In this document: one piece after another, positions 54,758 through 62,145 of the stretch
How positions within the stretch are numbered: position 1 is the stretch's first letter
Layout: each line of letters starts with the position of its first letter
Assembly: GCA_030427145.1 (NCBI GenBank)
Contig: JAUHWT010000010.1
Coordinates: 114,910-178,909, forward strand
Reading direction: 5' to 3'
Origin: Alphaproteobacteria bacterium
GTDB lineage: Bacteria; Pseudomonadota; Alphaproteobacteria; Rhodobacterales; Rhodobacteraceae
Length of the DNA: 64,000 nucleotides
Program-made: the position numbers and the translations under genes
The notes under the pieces: generated by a model
Told to the model about the DNA's origin: nothing
Databases searched by the model: none
The model's input: the letters and a program-made list of their open reading frames with translations, nothing else

Positions 54758-56275
54758 CTATTTTCGCCCGGCAACAATCCTGTCGAGGATCAGGGCACAG
54801 AAGAGGATTGCCAGCCCTGCGAGAATGCCCTGCCCGGCCGCGGCGAACTGCAGCGCTTCAAGCACATCCTCACCGAGTCCCTTGGCGCCGATAAGCGAGG
54901 CAACGACAACCATGGCCAGCGAAAGAAGGATGGTCTGGTTGACGCCCGCCATGATCGTCTTGCGGGCGAGCGGCAAATCCACCCGCCAGAGCAGGTAACG
55001 CGGCGTCGCTCCGAATGCCATTGCGGCCTCGCGAACGGTCGCCGGCACCTGCTGCAAACCCAGCACGGTGAAACGGATCACCGGAGGGCTGCCGAAGATC
55101 ATCGTAGCCACAACACCCGCCGGCTTACCCGAGCCAATAAAGGCCACAACAGGAATGAGATACACGAAAGACGGCATCGACTGCATAAAGTCCAGAACGG
55201 GGCGCACCACCGCGAAAACCCGCGGACGCCGCGCGCAAAAAATGCCAAGCGGTATGCCAAGCATAATGGAAATCAACGCCGCAGCGCCCAGAAGCGCGAT
55301 GGTGGTCATCGCCTTCTCCCAGAAGTCCAGAACACCAAGATAGGCCAATGCTGCTGCGGTAAAGATCGCAACCCGCGCGCCACCCGAAAGCCAGGCCAAC
55401 ATGATAAACACCAACGCCACAACAGGCCACGGCGTGCCAACCAGAACCACCTCAATCCAGTCGAGCAGCGTCCGCATACCCAGAGTGAGACCGTCGAAGA
55501 AACCCCGACCGGTCGTCTTCGTCCAGTCAAACACCGCCTGAACGCCGTCGCCGACGATGATCTGCCAATTCGCATCCGTGGGAAAGGCGTCCAGGGCGGG
55601 AAACGCGTCGGGGCGCGCGAATTTCATAGCCGACAGGACTACCACGACCACACTGATCAGGGATGCCAGCGTGAGACGCTCCCTCGACCAGCCGCTGGCG
55701 ACGCTACGGTCGGAACGCCAGCGGGCGAACTGTCCCTCGAGTGTCCAGTTGGCGAGCGCCGCCGACCCAAACCGGAACAGTAGCAGTAGCAAAAGGCCCG
55801 CAAACAGGTAAGCCGCTCCTCCCGCGTCGGCGCTTCTCGCCGCTTCCTGCGCCCCGGCCAAAGCGGTTTCCAGGGACTCGGCTGCCCGTTCGAGATTTGC
55901 GAGCGATGCCGACCCGGACGCTTCCGCCGCCTCAATCTGCTGTCGGCGCAAATCCAGGGTCTGTGCAATCTGCTCGGCGCGTTGACGCGCTTCACGGCCC
56001 AGGTCCCCGAAAAGCCCCATGCCGACGAGAATGAATGCAAGTGTATCGAGGATCAGCGTTCCCAGAAACCACGACCACAGTCCACGCGCGCCAAACCATA
56101 CCGGGCCAAGCAGTGCCGCCGCCATGTTTAAAGTAAACCGGTAACCGGGTGCCTGCATCATATGGCTGAAGACGCGCTGGTAATACTGCTGCGAACGACC
56201 GGTAAACTCGGCGATCAGGGCATTAAGACGTTCGGCCGTTTCTGGTTGGATCTTCGAAAGATCGACAAGCATCAT
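54758..56275 (-). CDS. ProW-type ABC permease with long N-terminal membrane/coiled-coil extension
   Basis: 505-residue inner-membrane permease of the glycine betaine/proline family. The C-terminal ~280 residues are a standard ProW core with coupling loop EAAMAFGATPRYLLWRVDLPLA and PSFVYLIPVVAFIGSG. The first ~220 residues add transmembrane helices (about 60-78, 82-105, 170-190) and, between them, an Ala/Glu/Gln-rich coiled coil (about 105-165). The start is the ATG at 56275, preceded by GAGGAGGGGATT; a longer open frame adds 12 residues. It is 10 bases after the ATPase gene. Confidence 0.88.
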   Translation of the reverse strand: MMLVDLSKIQPETAERLNALIAEFTGRSQQYYQRVFSHMMQAPGYRFTLNMAAALLGPVWFGARGLWSWFLGTLILDTLAFILVGMGLFGDLGREARQRAEQIAQTLDLRRQQIEAAEASGSASLANLERAAESLETALAGAQEAARSADAGGAAYLFAGLLLLLLFRFGSAALANWTLEGQFARWRSDRSVASGWSRERLTLASLISVVVVVLSAMKFARPDAFPALDAFPTDANWQIIVGDGVQAVFDWTKTTGRGFFDGLTLGMRTLLDWIEVVLVGTPWPVVALVFIMLAWLSGGARVAIFTAAALAYLGVLDFWEKAMTTIALLGAAALISIMLGIPLGIFCARRPRVFAVVRPVLDFMQSMPSFVYLIPVVAFIGSGKPAGVVATMIFGSPPVIRFTVLGLQQVPATVREAAMAFGATPRYLLWRVDLPLARKTIMAGVNQTILLSLAMVVVASLIGAKGLGEDVLEALQFAAAGQGILAGLAILFCALILDRIVAGRK

Positions 56276-56285
56276 AATCCCCTCC

Positions 56286-57335
56286 TCAGGCCTGGCTGTT
56301 CTGAATTGCACGAAGAAGCCCCGCGCGGTTAATTACCCCAACGGTGTTTTTGTCGTCCGCCACCGTGACGATGCCATGGCCATCAATGGCGAGATCCATC
56401 AACTCGTTGAGATCCATCTGAGGGTGCGCGACCCTCGCATCGCCGGGAACCGCGCCATGATGGGCCTCAAACTCATCCACCGGCTGCATGACCGAATGGG
56501 CAAAAATCATCTGCAGTTTGGATATTCCGGCCACAAAGTCCGACACATATTCGTCGGCTGGATTGAGGATGATCTCCTCCGGTGTTCCCACCTGTACAAT
56601 GCGGCCATCCTTCATAATCGCGATGCGGTGGCCAATGCGAATAGCCTCGTCCAGATCATGGGTGATGAACATGGTGGTCTTGCCGAGCTTTCGGCTGAGA
56701 TCCATAAACTGATCCTGCAACTGCTTGCGGATCAATGGATCGAGCGCCGAGAACGGCTCGTTCATCAGCAGGATGTCAGGGTCGGACGCAATGGCGCGGG
56801 CCAGTCCAACGCGCTGCTGCATTCCTCCGGACAACTCGTGGGCGTGTTTGTCTTCCCACCCGGTGAGGTCGACCAGTTCCAGAACACGGTCCGCCTCCTC
56901 CCAGCGGCGGGCCTTGCCGGTCCCACGAATTTCAAGAGGCATGGCCACGTTGTCCCGCACGGTACGGTGCGGCATCAGGCCAAAGTTCTGAAACACCATG
57001 GCAACACGGCGGTTTCGCAACTCGCGCAGGCCGGGATCGTCCAGCGCCATGACGTCTTCGCCATTGATGCGGATTTCACCGGCGGTGGGCTCGAGCAGGC
57101 GGTTCACGTGGCGTACCAGCGTCGATTTGCCTGATCCCGACAGACCCATGACACAAAACAGTTCCCCACGTTCAATCTGAAAGCTGGCATCAGCCACGCC
57201 CACCACACAGTTGAACTGCTCCAGCACCTCGGACTTGGTCAGGTGCTCCTCGTGGATTGCCTGAAGAGCCTGTTTTGCCCTCCCGCCAAAGATTTTCCAG
57301 ACGCCACGCGCGTCAATCGCGATATCCCTTTCCAT
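56286..57335 (-). CDS. ProV-type ABC transporter ATP-binding protein with CBS region
   Basis: 349-residue ATPase of the quaternary-amine importer family. Walker A is MGLSGSGKSTLVRHVN (about 63-78), the signature is LSGGMQQRVGLARAI, Walker B is ILLMNEPFSALDP and the switch His is in ITHDLDEAI. Note that Walker B reads MNEP where most have MDEP. A CBS-like segment occupies about 280-345 and in relatives senses ionic strength. It lies between the binding protein and permease genes and is certainly part of the same operon. Confidence 0.92.
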   Translation of the reverse strand: MERDIAIDARGVWKIFGGRAKQALQAIHEEHLTKSEVLEQFNCVVGVADASFQIERGELFCVMGLSGSGKSTLVRHVNRLLEPTAGEIRINGEDVMALDDPGLRELRNRRVAMVFQNFGLMPHRTVRDNVAMPLEIRGTGKARRWEEADRVLELVDLTGWEDKHAHELSGGMQQRVGLARAIASDPDILLMNEPFSALDPLIRKQLQDQFMDLSRKLGKTTMFITHDLDEAIRIGHRIAIMKDGRIVQVGTPEEIILNPADEYVSDFVAGISKLQMIFAHSVMQPVDEFEAHHGAVPGDARVAHPQMDLNELMDLAIDGHGIVTVADDKNTVGVINRAGLLRAIQNSQA

Positions 57336-57391
57336 CCGACCCCCGTCCTGAAAGTGAAACCCCGGACCGACCTGGCCCGGGGACGTTGCGT

Positions 57392-58279
57392 TCAGTTCAG
57401 GCCCAGCCAGGCATCCACGGTTTCCGTGTTTTCATCCAGCCAGGCCGCAACGGCGGCATCCATGTCCTCGCCAAGAATAACGGTGTGGTAAGTCAGTTCG
57501 GACAGGTCCCCAGCATCCATGTCGATCCGGCGAAGAAACTCCGCTGCCGCCGGGTTCCGCTCCTCCAGGGATTTGGAATAGGCAACCTTCACGGTTTTGA
57601 CCTGGTCGCCGGTCATGATTGAGGACTTGTTGAACCAGTCGGCATCCTGGTCCGGCTGAACCATATTATACTGGTTCGCATCAAACTCGGGCTCTTCGAC
57701 AAAAGTCACATCATAAAGCGCGTGGACGTAATGCGGAGCATAGCAGTAGAACGCCACGCCCTCTTTCGCCTCAATCGCATCTTTCAGACGCGCATAGAAG
57801 ACGGCTTCGTCCTCGGTGGTCGGCTCGAGAAAGGTCGCAATACCATAGTCGCGAACCTTCACGAGGTTTACGTTGGTTGAGGCCCATCCAGACGCGCCAA
57901 CCCAAACTTCGCCCTTGCCGTCGCCATTGCCGTCAAAAAGATCCTGAGCCATTGGCGTAGCCAGATCAAAGACTGAAGCGATGCCATGCTCTTCAGTCAT
58001 ATAGCTCGGCATGCACAGACCCGTACCCCCCTCGTAGCTTCCTTCTGACAAAGCAACGGTGCCTTTTTCGTCCACGTATTCATTGGTGAACGAGGCCTGG
58101 TTCGGGAGCCAGACATCCGGATGCACATCAATATCGCCGCGCCCGCCATCCATGGCGGCAAAAATCACGGCGTTGGCCCCCGGCGCGTAATCGATCTCGC
58201 TGCCAAGGCGTGTTTCGATGACCTGACCGATAATCCGGCTCATGATCCGCGCACCCGGCCAACTGGGTTCGCCTACCAT
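57392..58279 (-). CDS. ProX-type quaternary-amine binding protein (signal peptide out of frame)
   Basis: Periplasmic binding protein of the glycine betaine/choline family; 295 residues are open from the ATG at 58279, starting MVGEPSWPGARIMSRIIG, with Trp-rich ligand-site segments such as PDVWLPNQ and WVGASGWASTNVN. That start has no ribosome site and lacks an export signal. A proper signal peptide is encoded just upstream but is displaced by one base at a run of eight A residues (see 58280-58355). The gene belongs with the ATPase and permease after it. Likely ligands are betaines or related methylated amines. Confidence 0.84.
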   Translation of the reverse strand: MVGEPSWPGARIMSRIIGQVIETRLGSEIDYAPGANAVIFAAMDGGRGDIDVHPDVWLPNQASFTNEYVDEKGTVALSEGSYEGGTGLCMPSYMTEEHGIASVFDLATPMAQDLFDGNGDGKGEVWVGASGWASTNVNLVKVRDYGIATFLEPTTEDEAVFYARLKDAIEAKEGVAFYCYAPHYVHALYDVTFVEEPEFDANQYNMVQPDQDADWFNKSSIMTGDQVKTVKVAYSKSLEERNPAAAEFLRRIDMDAGDLSELTYHTVILGEDMDAAVAAWLDENTETVDAWLGLN

Positions 58280-58355
58280 GACTTTTTCCTGGGCGTCCGC
58301 CGCTCCCGCGAGGGTGAGGACTGCAAGGCTTATCGAAAATGCGGTTTTTTTTCAT
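58280..58355 (-). other. Frameshifted signal peptide of the ProX-type protein
   Basis: The ATG at 58355 has AGGAGA at good distance and begins MKK, but its frame soon becomes nonsense. If one A of the eight-A run (58345-58352) is skipped, it reads MKKTAFSISLAVLTLAGAADAQ, an ideal Sec signal peptide running straight into the binding protein. The defect may be a sequencing error, real mutation, or a slippage site. Confidence 0.8.
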
Positions 58356-58387
58356 TGTATTTCTCTCCTGTTGGATGCGGGGCGCCT

Positions 58388-58583
58388 TCAGGCGCGGGCC
58401 CGTTTTCGTTGCGGGTCTATGAAGGGAATGTCGGTGACGCTGCCGCCGAGGCGTTTCATGCGGCCGTCCATCTGGCCAATATCCAGTCTGCGTCCGTTAT
58501 CGGAGTGTTCGACACCGAGACGCACAATTGCAATTGAATGCCCAAGGCTGGGCGAGCGCGTGGCTGACGTGACGATGCCAACT
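58388..58583 (-). other. Displaced C-terminus of the DUF1989-GcvT protein
   Basis: In the neighbouring frame this stretch reads VGIVTSATRSPSLGHSIAIV and on through RRLDIGQMDG to PFIDPQRKRARA, then TGA at 58390-58388: a normal GcvT C-terminal barrel. The shift lies at about 58581-58582, where CAG is followed by TTGGC and one base seems to be missing. Confidence 0.78.
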
Positions 58584-60705
58584 GCCGTTCGCCGTCGAGT
58601 ACCGGGCTGCCGTGATGCGGCACGTCACTGCTTGCGAGCAGCATGCCTTTGAGCACGCGGCGCGGACTCTCCGAATTGCGCAGCAAAGCCTCCCGTCCGG
58701 TGAATGCAGGCTTGTTCAGGTCGACGGCAAACCCCAGTCCAGCTTCGAAAGCATCGATCCCCGGGGCGAACTCGGCCCCGGCGGCGGCCAGGCCGGCCTC
58801 AATACGGATGATCCCCAGCGCCTCGGTCCCCATGGGCGTAACGCCCAGATCCTCACCCGCCTCCATGGCCGCGTCCCAGATGGCCAGCGCATCGGCACGG
58901 GCGCAGAATATCTCGTAGCCAAGTTCGCCGGTATACCCGGACCGCGACAGCATGAAGGGCGCCCCCTCGCGGTCATTCAGCCGTCCAACTGTTACGCCAA
59001 ACCATTTAAGCTGCTCAAGATCGGGCACATGCGGCTGTGTAAAAACAATCCGTTTCAACAGATCGCGCGACTTCGGCCCTTGTATGGCGAGGCTTGGCAT
59101 TGCACTCCCGAGGGCATGAATACGCACCTGCAGGCCCATTTTTTCGGCAAGGCTTTCGAGAACACGTCCGCTCTCTTCGGCGCCACAGCACCAGCGGAAC
59201 AGGTCGGGACCAAGACGAAACAGCGTTCCGTCATCGATCACCGTTCCCGCCTCGTCGCACATCAGCGTGTAGGACCCGCGCCAGACCGCCATTTTGCCGA
59301 CATTGCGGGTGGTGGCCTGCTGAAGAAGCGCCTCCGCGTCCGGGCCAACTATATCGTACTTGCGCAGGCTGCTCATGTCCTGCACCGTCACCGCGTCCCG
59401 GCAGGCCCAGTACTCGCCCAGCGTTCCCGTAGCTGCGAAGTTCACCGGGACCCACAGATCCCGTGCCGGAGCAAAATGTCGTGTCATCGGTTCAAGCCGG
59501 TCCTGGAAGGCCGACGGTTGGCTGATCGACATGGGGGCGTCTTCCTTTTCACGCCAGGCGACAGCGCGCCGGATTGGGGTGTCGGGTCGGTAAATGCGGA
59601 CATGTACATCCGTGGGGTTCCAGCCATTGATCGGATCGATGTCGTCCGGACAGGCGGTGGAAACACAGACCAGATCCTCCATCGCGCGCATGGTTACATG
59701 ATCACCCGGCCGGGAATGGGATTCCTCGGTCATGATATGGTGGCTCCCTGGATCCACCCATGTATTCCAGAAGAAATTGATCGCGGGCCACGCCGACCGC
59801 CGCCTGACGCCATAAGGTGCCAGAACCCCGGAGATATTGTCGGAACAGTTCACATGCCCGGGAAAGCCACGATCCTCATAACCCCGCGCCGTGCAGGCCA
59901 GCCCTAATGTGTCATGCCGTCCACAGGTATCCTGAACCACATTCAGAAGAGGCCGCATCTCCGCGTCATAAAATTTGTCCAGCAGGCCTGGGCCGGGATA
60001 CGCACGCCGCACCATCGAACGGGTGGCCGTACTGTCGATCATCCATTCCTGACCGGCTTCCAGCCCATCACTGCGAAACGCCGTGAAATCCGAGCACTGC
60101 TGCCCGTCGATGTCGATGATTTGAAGGTATTCGCCCTCACGTACCCGGTAGGCCGTTGCCGTGCCGCGTGTCACGGTAAATTCTTCCCGAACATCGCCAA
60201 GGGCCGGCGGCAGTATACGCCCTGAATTTGCGGCGGGCTGATGGGTCACGTGGACCTGCGTCTCGTGGCTTCCACTGACCAGCTCATGAATTGAGGATGG
60301 ATGGAAAACCCAAACCGTAACCGAACCCGTCGCACGCAAAACAATCGGTTCTTCCGAGTGGTTTATTCTTGCAATAGCGACACCGGTGGTTCTTCCACCC
60401 CGTGCATTCAGCCATCCCAGTATTTCCCCACAATCGCAACGCGACGTGTCCAGGTTGCCGTTGGGGGTCAGAGCCAGCGACGCAAAACCTGGCACGCCCT
60501 GAGCATCAAAACCCGCAATTTCCGCAAAATCGCCCTCCACCGTCAGGGAAAGGAGATCGCCGGTTGCGAGATCAAACCGCCGTCCCGCGCGGGGCGACAA
60601 CACGTGCACCTTCGCGCCGGTAAGTTTCGGAAACCCTGGGAACGCCCTCCCCGGGCAGGAAAATCCCACGTTCTCGAACTCACGCAGGATCGCATACTGA
60701 GCCAT
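58456..60705 (-). CDS. DUF1989-GcvT fusion protein (C-terminus frameshifted)
   Basis: 749 residues as read. Residues 1-160 are unassigned; about 165-375 form a DUF1989 domain with DTCGRHD (Cys261, His264), Cys271, Cys287 and STACPDD; about 400-690 form a GcvT aminomethyltransferase domain. DUF1989 proteins include the carboxyguanidine deiminase subunits of guanidine degradation, and GcvT domains transfer one-carbon units to THF. The last ~45 residues (from LASSRQPRA) are unlike the family; a one-base shift near 58581 restores a proper C-terminus ending at 58388. It is the first gene of the LacI-controlled ABC operon. Substrate unknown, perhaps a methylated guanidino or betaine compound. Confidence 0.82.
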   Translation of the reverse strand: MAQYAILREFENVGFSCPGRAFPGFPKLTGAKVHVLSPRAGRRFDLATGDLLSLTVEGDFAEIAGFDAQGVPGFASLALTPNGNLDTSRCDCGEILGWLNARGGRTTGVAIARINHSEEPIVLRATGSVTVWVFHPSSIHELVSGSHETQVHVTHQPAANSGRILPPALGDVREEFTVTRGTATAYRVREGEYLQIIDIDGQQCSDFTAFRSDGLEAGQEWMIDSTATRSMVRRAYPGPGLLDKFYDAEMRPLLNVVQDTCGRHDTLGLACTARGYEDRGFPGHVNCSDNISGVLAPYGVRRRSAWPAINFFWNTWVDPGSHHIMTEESHSRPGDHVTMRAMEDLVCVSTACPDDIDPINGWNPTDVHVRIYRPDTPIRRAVAWREKEDAPMSISQPSAFQDRLEPMTRHFAPARDLWVPVNFAATGTLGEYWACRDAVTVQDMSSLRKYDIVGPDAEALLQQATTRNVGKMAVWRGSYTLMCDEAGTVIDDGTLFRLGPDLFRWCCGAEESGRVLESLAEKMGLQVRIHALGSAMPSLAIQGPKSRDLLKRIVFTQPHVPDLEQLKWFGVTVGRLNDREGAPFMLSRSGYTGELGYEIFCARADALAIWDAAMEAGEDLGVTPMGTEALGIIRIEAGLAAAGAEFAPGIDAFEAGLGFAVDLNKPAFTGREALLRNSESPRRVLKGMLLASSDVPHHGSPVLDGERQLASSRQPRARPALGIQLQLCVSVSNTPITDADWILARWTAA

Positions 60706-60727
60706 CAGAAAATTCCGATTCTAGCTA

Positions 60728-60762
60728 TGTAACCAGTTACATGATCATTGTAACTGGTTACA
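60728..60762. promoter_or_regulatory. Two LacI-family operators in the divergent promoter
   Basis: TGTAACCAGTTACA (60728-60741) and TGTAACTGGTTACA (60749-60762) are each inner-symmetric and are exact reverse complements of each other, 21 bases centre to centre (two helical turns on one face). They lie between the DUF1989-GcvT gene and the LacI-type regulator gene, so they are very likely its binding sites for both promoters. Confidence 0.85.
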
Positions 60763-60840
60763 TGCGTCAAGATGCTTTATAGATATTTTGGCACGCAGTT
60801 CAGTTTTGACGCCGGACTGAACAGAATTCGAAGGGAGCCG

Positions 60841-61848
60841 ATGCAAAAGAGAGCAGGTAAAAAACGCGCCAATCTCCGTGATGTGGCATCGAAGGCCGGT
60901 GTTTCCGTCGCCACGGTCAGTCGGGTCATGAACAATCCAGACAGTGTGGCCCCCGACACACGCGAAAGGGTCGAAACCGCCATGCGCGCGCTGCACTGGA
61001 CCCCGAGTGCGGCCGCACGCGCGATCAATTCCGGCCGAACCCGTTTTGTCGGCGCCCTCGTTCCGACACTGGACAGCGACATCTTCGCGCGCGTTTTGGC
61101 TGAAATGGAATCCCGCCTCGCGCTGCATCGTCTCTCACTCGTGGTTGCAACAACCGGGGGCGATGCGGATATCGAGGCACAAAAAGCCCAGGCCCTGCTC
61201 GACATTGGGGCCGAAGGCCTCCTCGTTTCCGGTGCCGCCCATTCGCCTGAATTCCGTGCCCTGCTGGAACGCACCCGTCTGCCCGCCGTTGCAACCTCCT
61301 GGTACGATCCGGATTTCCTACTGCCAACGGTCGGCTATGACAACCGGGCCGCCGCAAACCTTGCCCTTGGCCATCTGGCCGATCTCCGCCACACCAGGAT
61401 CGCGGTGCTGCACGGACCGGTGGAAAACAACGACAGGACCGAAGCCCGCCTCAGCGCGCTTAGGGAGAGTGACGTTGAACTGTCATTCCATCAAACGGCG
61501 CTCTCGGTCGCCGGCGGCCGGGACGCCACGCGCGAGGTCATACGCGCCACACCTCAGCCCTCCGCACTCCTGTGCCTGTCCGATGTACTCGCCGCCGGGG
61601 CGATCTACGAATGCCACCACGCAGGAATCAAAGTGCCGCAGGACATGTCAATCATCGGCACCGATGACCTGCCCGGCTCATCCCAACTCCACCCGGCCCT
61701 TACAACCGTCCACCTCCCCGTCGGCCGAATGGGCCGCATCGCCGCCGACGCCATCGCCAACTGGGTCGAAGCACACCAGCGCCCGGCAGACCGCCTTCTG
61801 GATATTGAACTCATGGTGCGGGAAACGACTGCACCGCCTGTGGGGTGA
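60841..61848 (+). CDS. LacI-family transcriptional regulator
   Basis: 335-residue regulator with a LacI helix-turn-helix (about 11-32: NLRDVASKAGVSVATVSRVMNN), hinge helix (PSAAARAI) and a periplasmic-binding-like effector domain. The ATG at 60841 has AAGGGAG five bases upstream; the frame stays open 23 codons earlier without a site. The twin operators at 60728-60762 lie 79 bases before its start. It should repress the divergent DUF1989-GcvT/ProVWX-type operon until a ligand, perhaps the imported amine, binds. Confidence 0.93.
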   Translation: MQKRAGKKRANLRDVASKAGVSVATVSRVMNNPDSVAPDTRERVETAMRALHWTPSAAARAINSGRTRFVGALVPTLDSDIFARVLAEMESRLALHRLSLVVATTGGDADIEAQKAQALLDIGAEGLLVSGAAHSPEFRALLERTRLPAVATSWYDPDFLLPTVGYDNRAAANLALGHLADLRHTRIAVLHGPVENNDRTEARLSALRESDVELSFHQTALSVAGGRDATREVIRATPQPSALLCLSDVLAAGAIYECHHAGIKVPQDMSIIGTDDLPGSSQLHPALTTVHLPVGRMGRIAADAIANWVEAHQRPADRLLDIELMVRETTAPPVG

Positions 61849-62145
61849 TGTATAGGCGGTGGTGTTGGGGGCGTTCGCCGTATGGACAAACCGGCACAAC
61901 CAGTAGAGAACGCCGCATTCGCTGCACCGGCAACCCTATGCTGTTGCAATCATATGGGAAATGGCGGAGGGAACGGGACCGGGGTCGAACCTTCTCCACT
62001 CTCTAAGCTGTTGTTTTAATGCACTCGACCCCTGGTTTAGATCGTCCTTTGGTTCAGTCGCGACTGGCGGCGAAACATGGCCAGACAGCCTCTCTTGCAA
62101 AACAACTGCCCCGCGCGCTGCGGTACCATGCGCCCCGCATACGTT
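61849..62145. other. Gap between the LacI gene and the helicase, with a tRNA-3'-end-like scrap
   Basis: No gene is supportable in these ~300 bases. From about 61963 the sequence TGGCGGAGGGAACGG then GGGTCGAACC looks like the reverse complement of a tRNA acceptor/T-arm end, but the T stem does not pair fully and no anticodon arm follows. The style of sequence changes here, so it may be a remnant of an integration site. Confidence 0.35.

Noticed and set aside
56286..57335. MNEP instead of MDEP in Walker B as a loss of ATPase activity
   Set aside because: The catalytic Glu that follows is present, and Asn at this place occurs in functional ProV-type ATPases, so I do not read it as inactivation.
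61961..62010. Intact tRNA gene
   Set aside because: Only an acceptor/T-arm-like piece is present; the T stem pairs badly and there is no anticodon or D arm.
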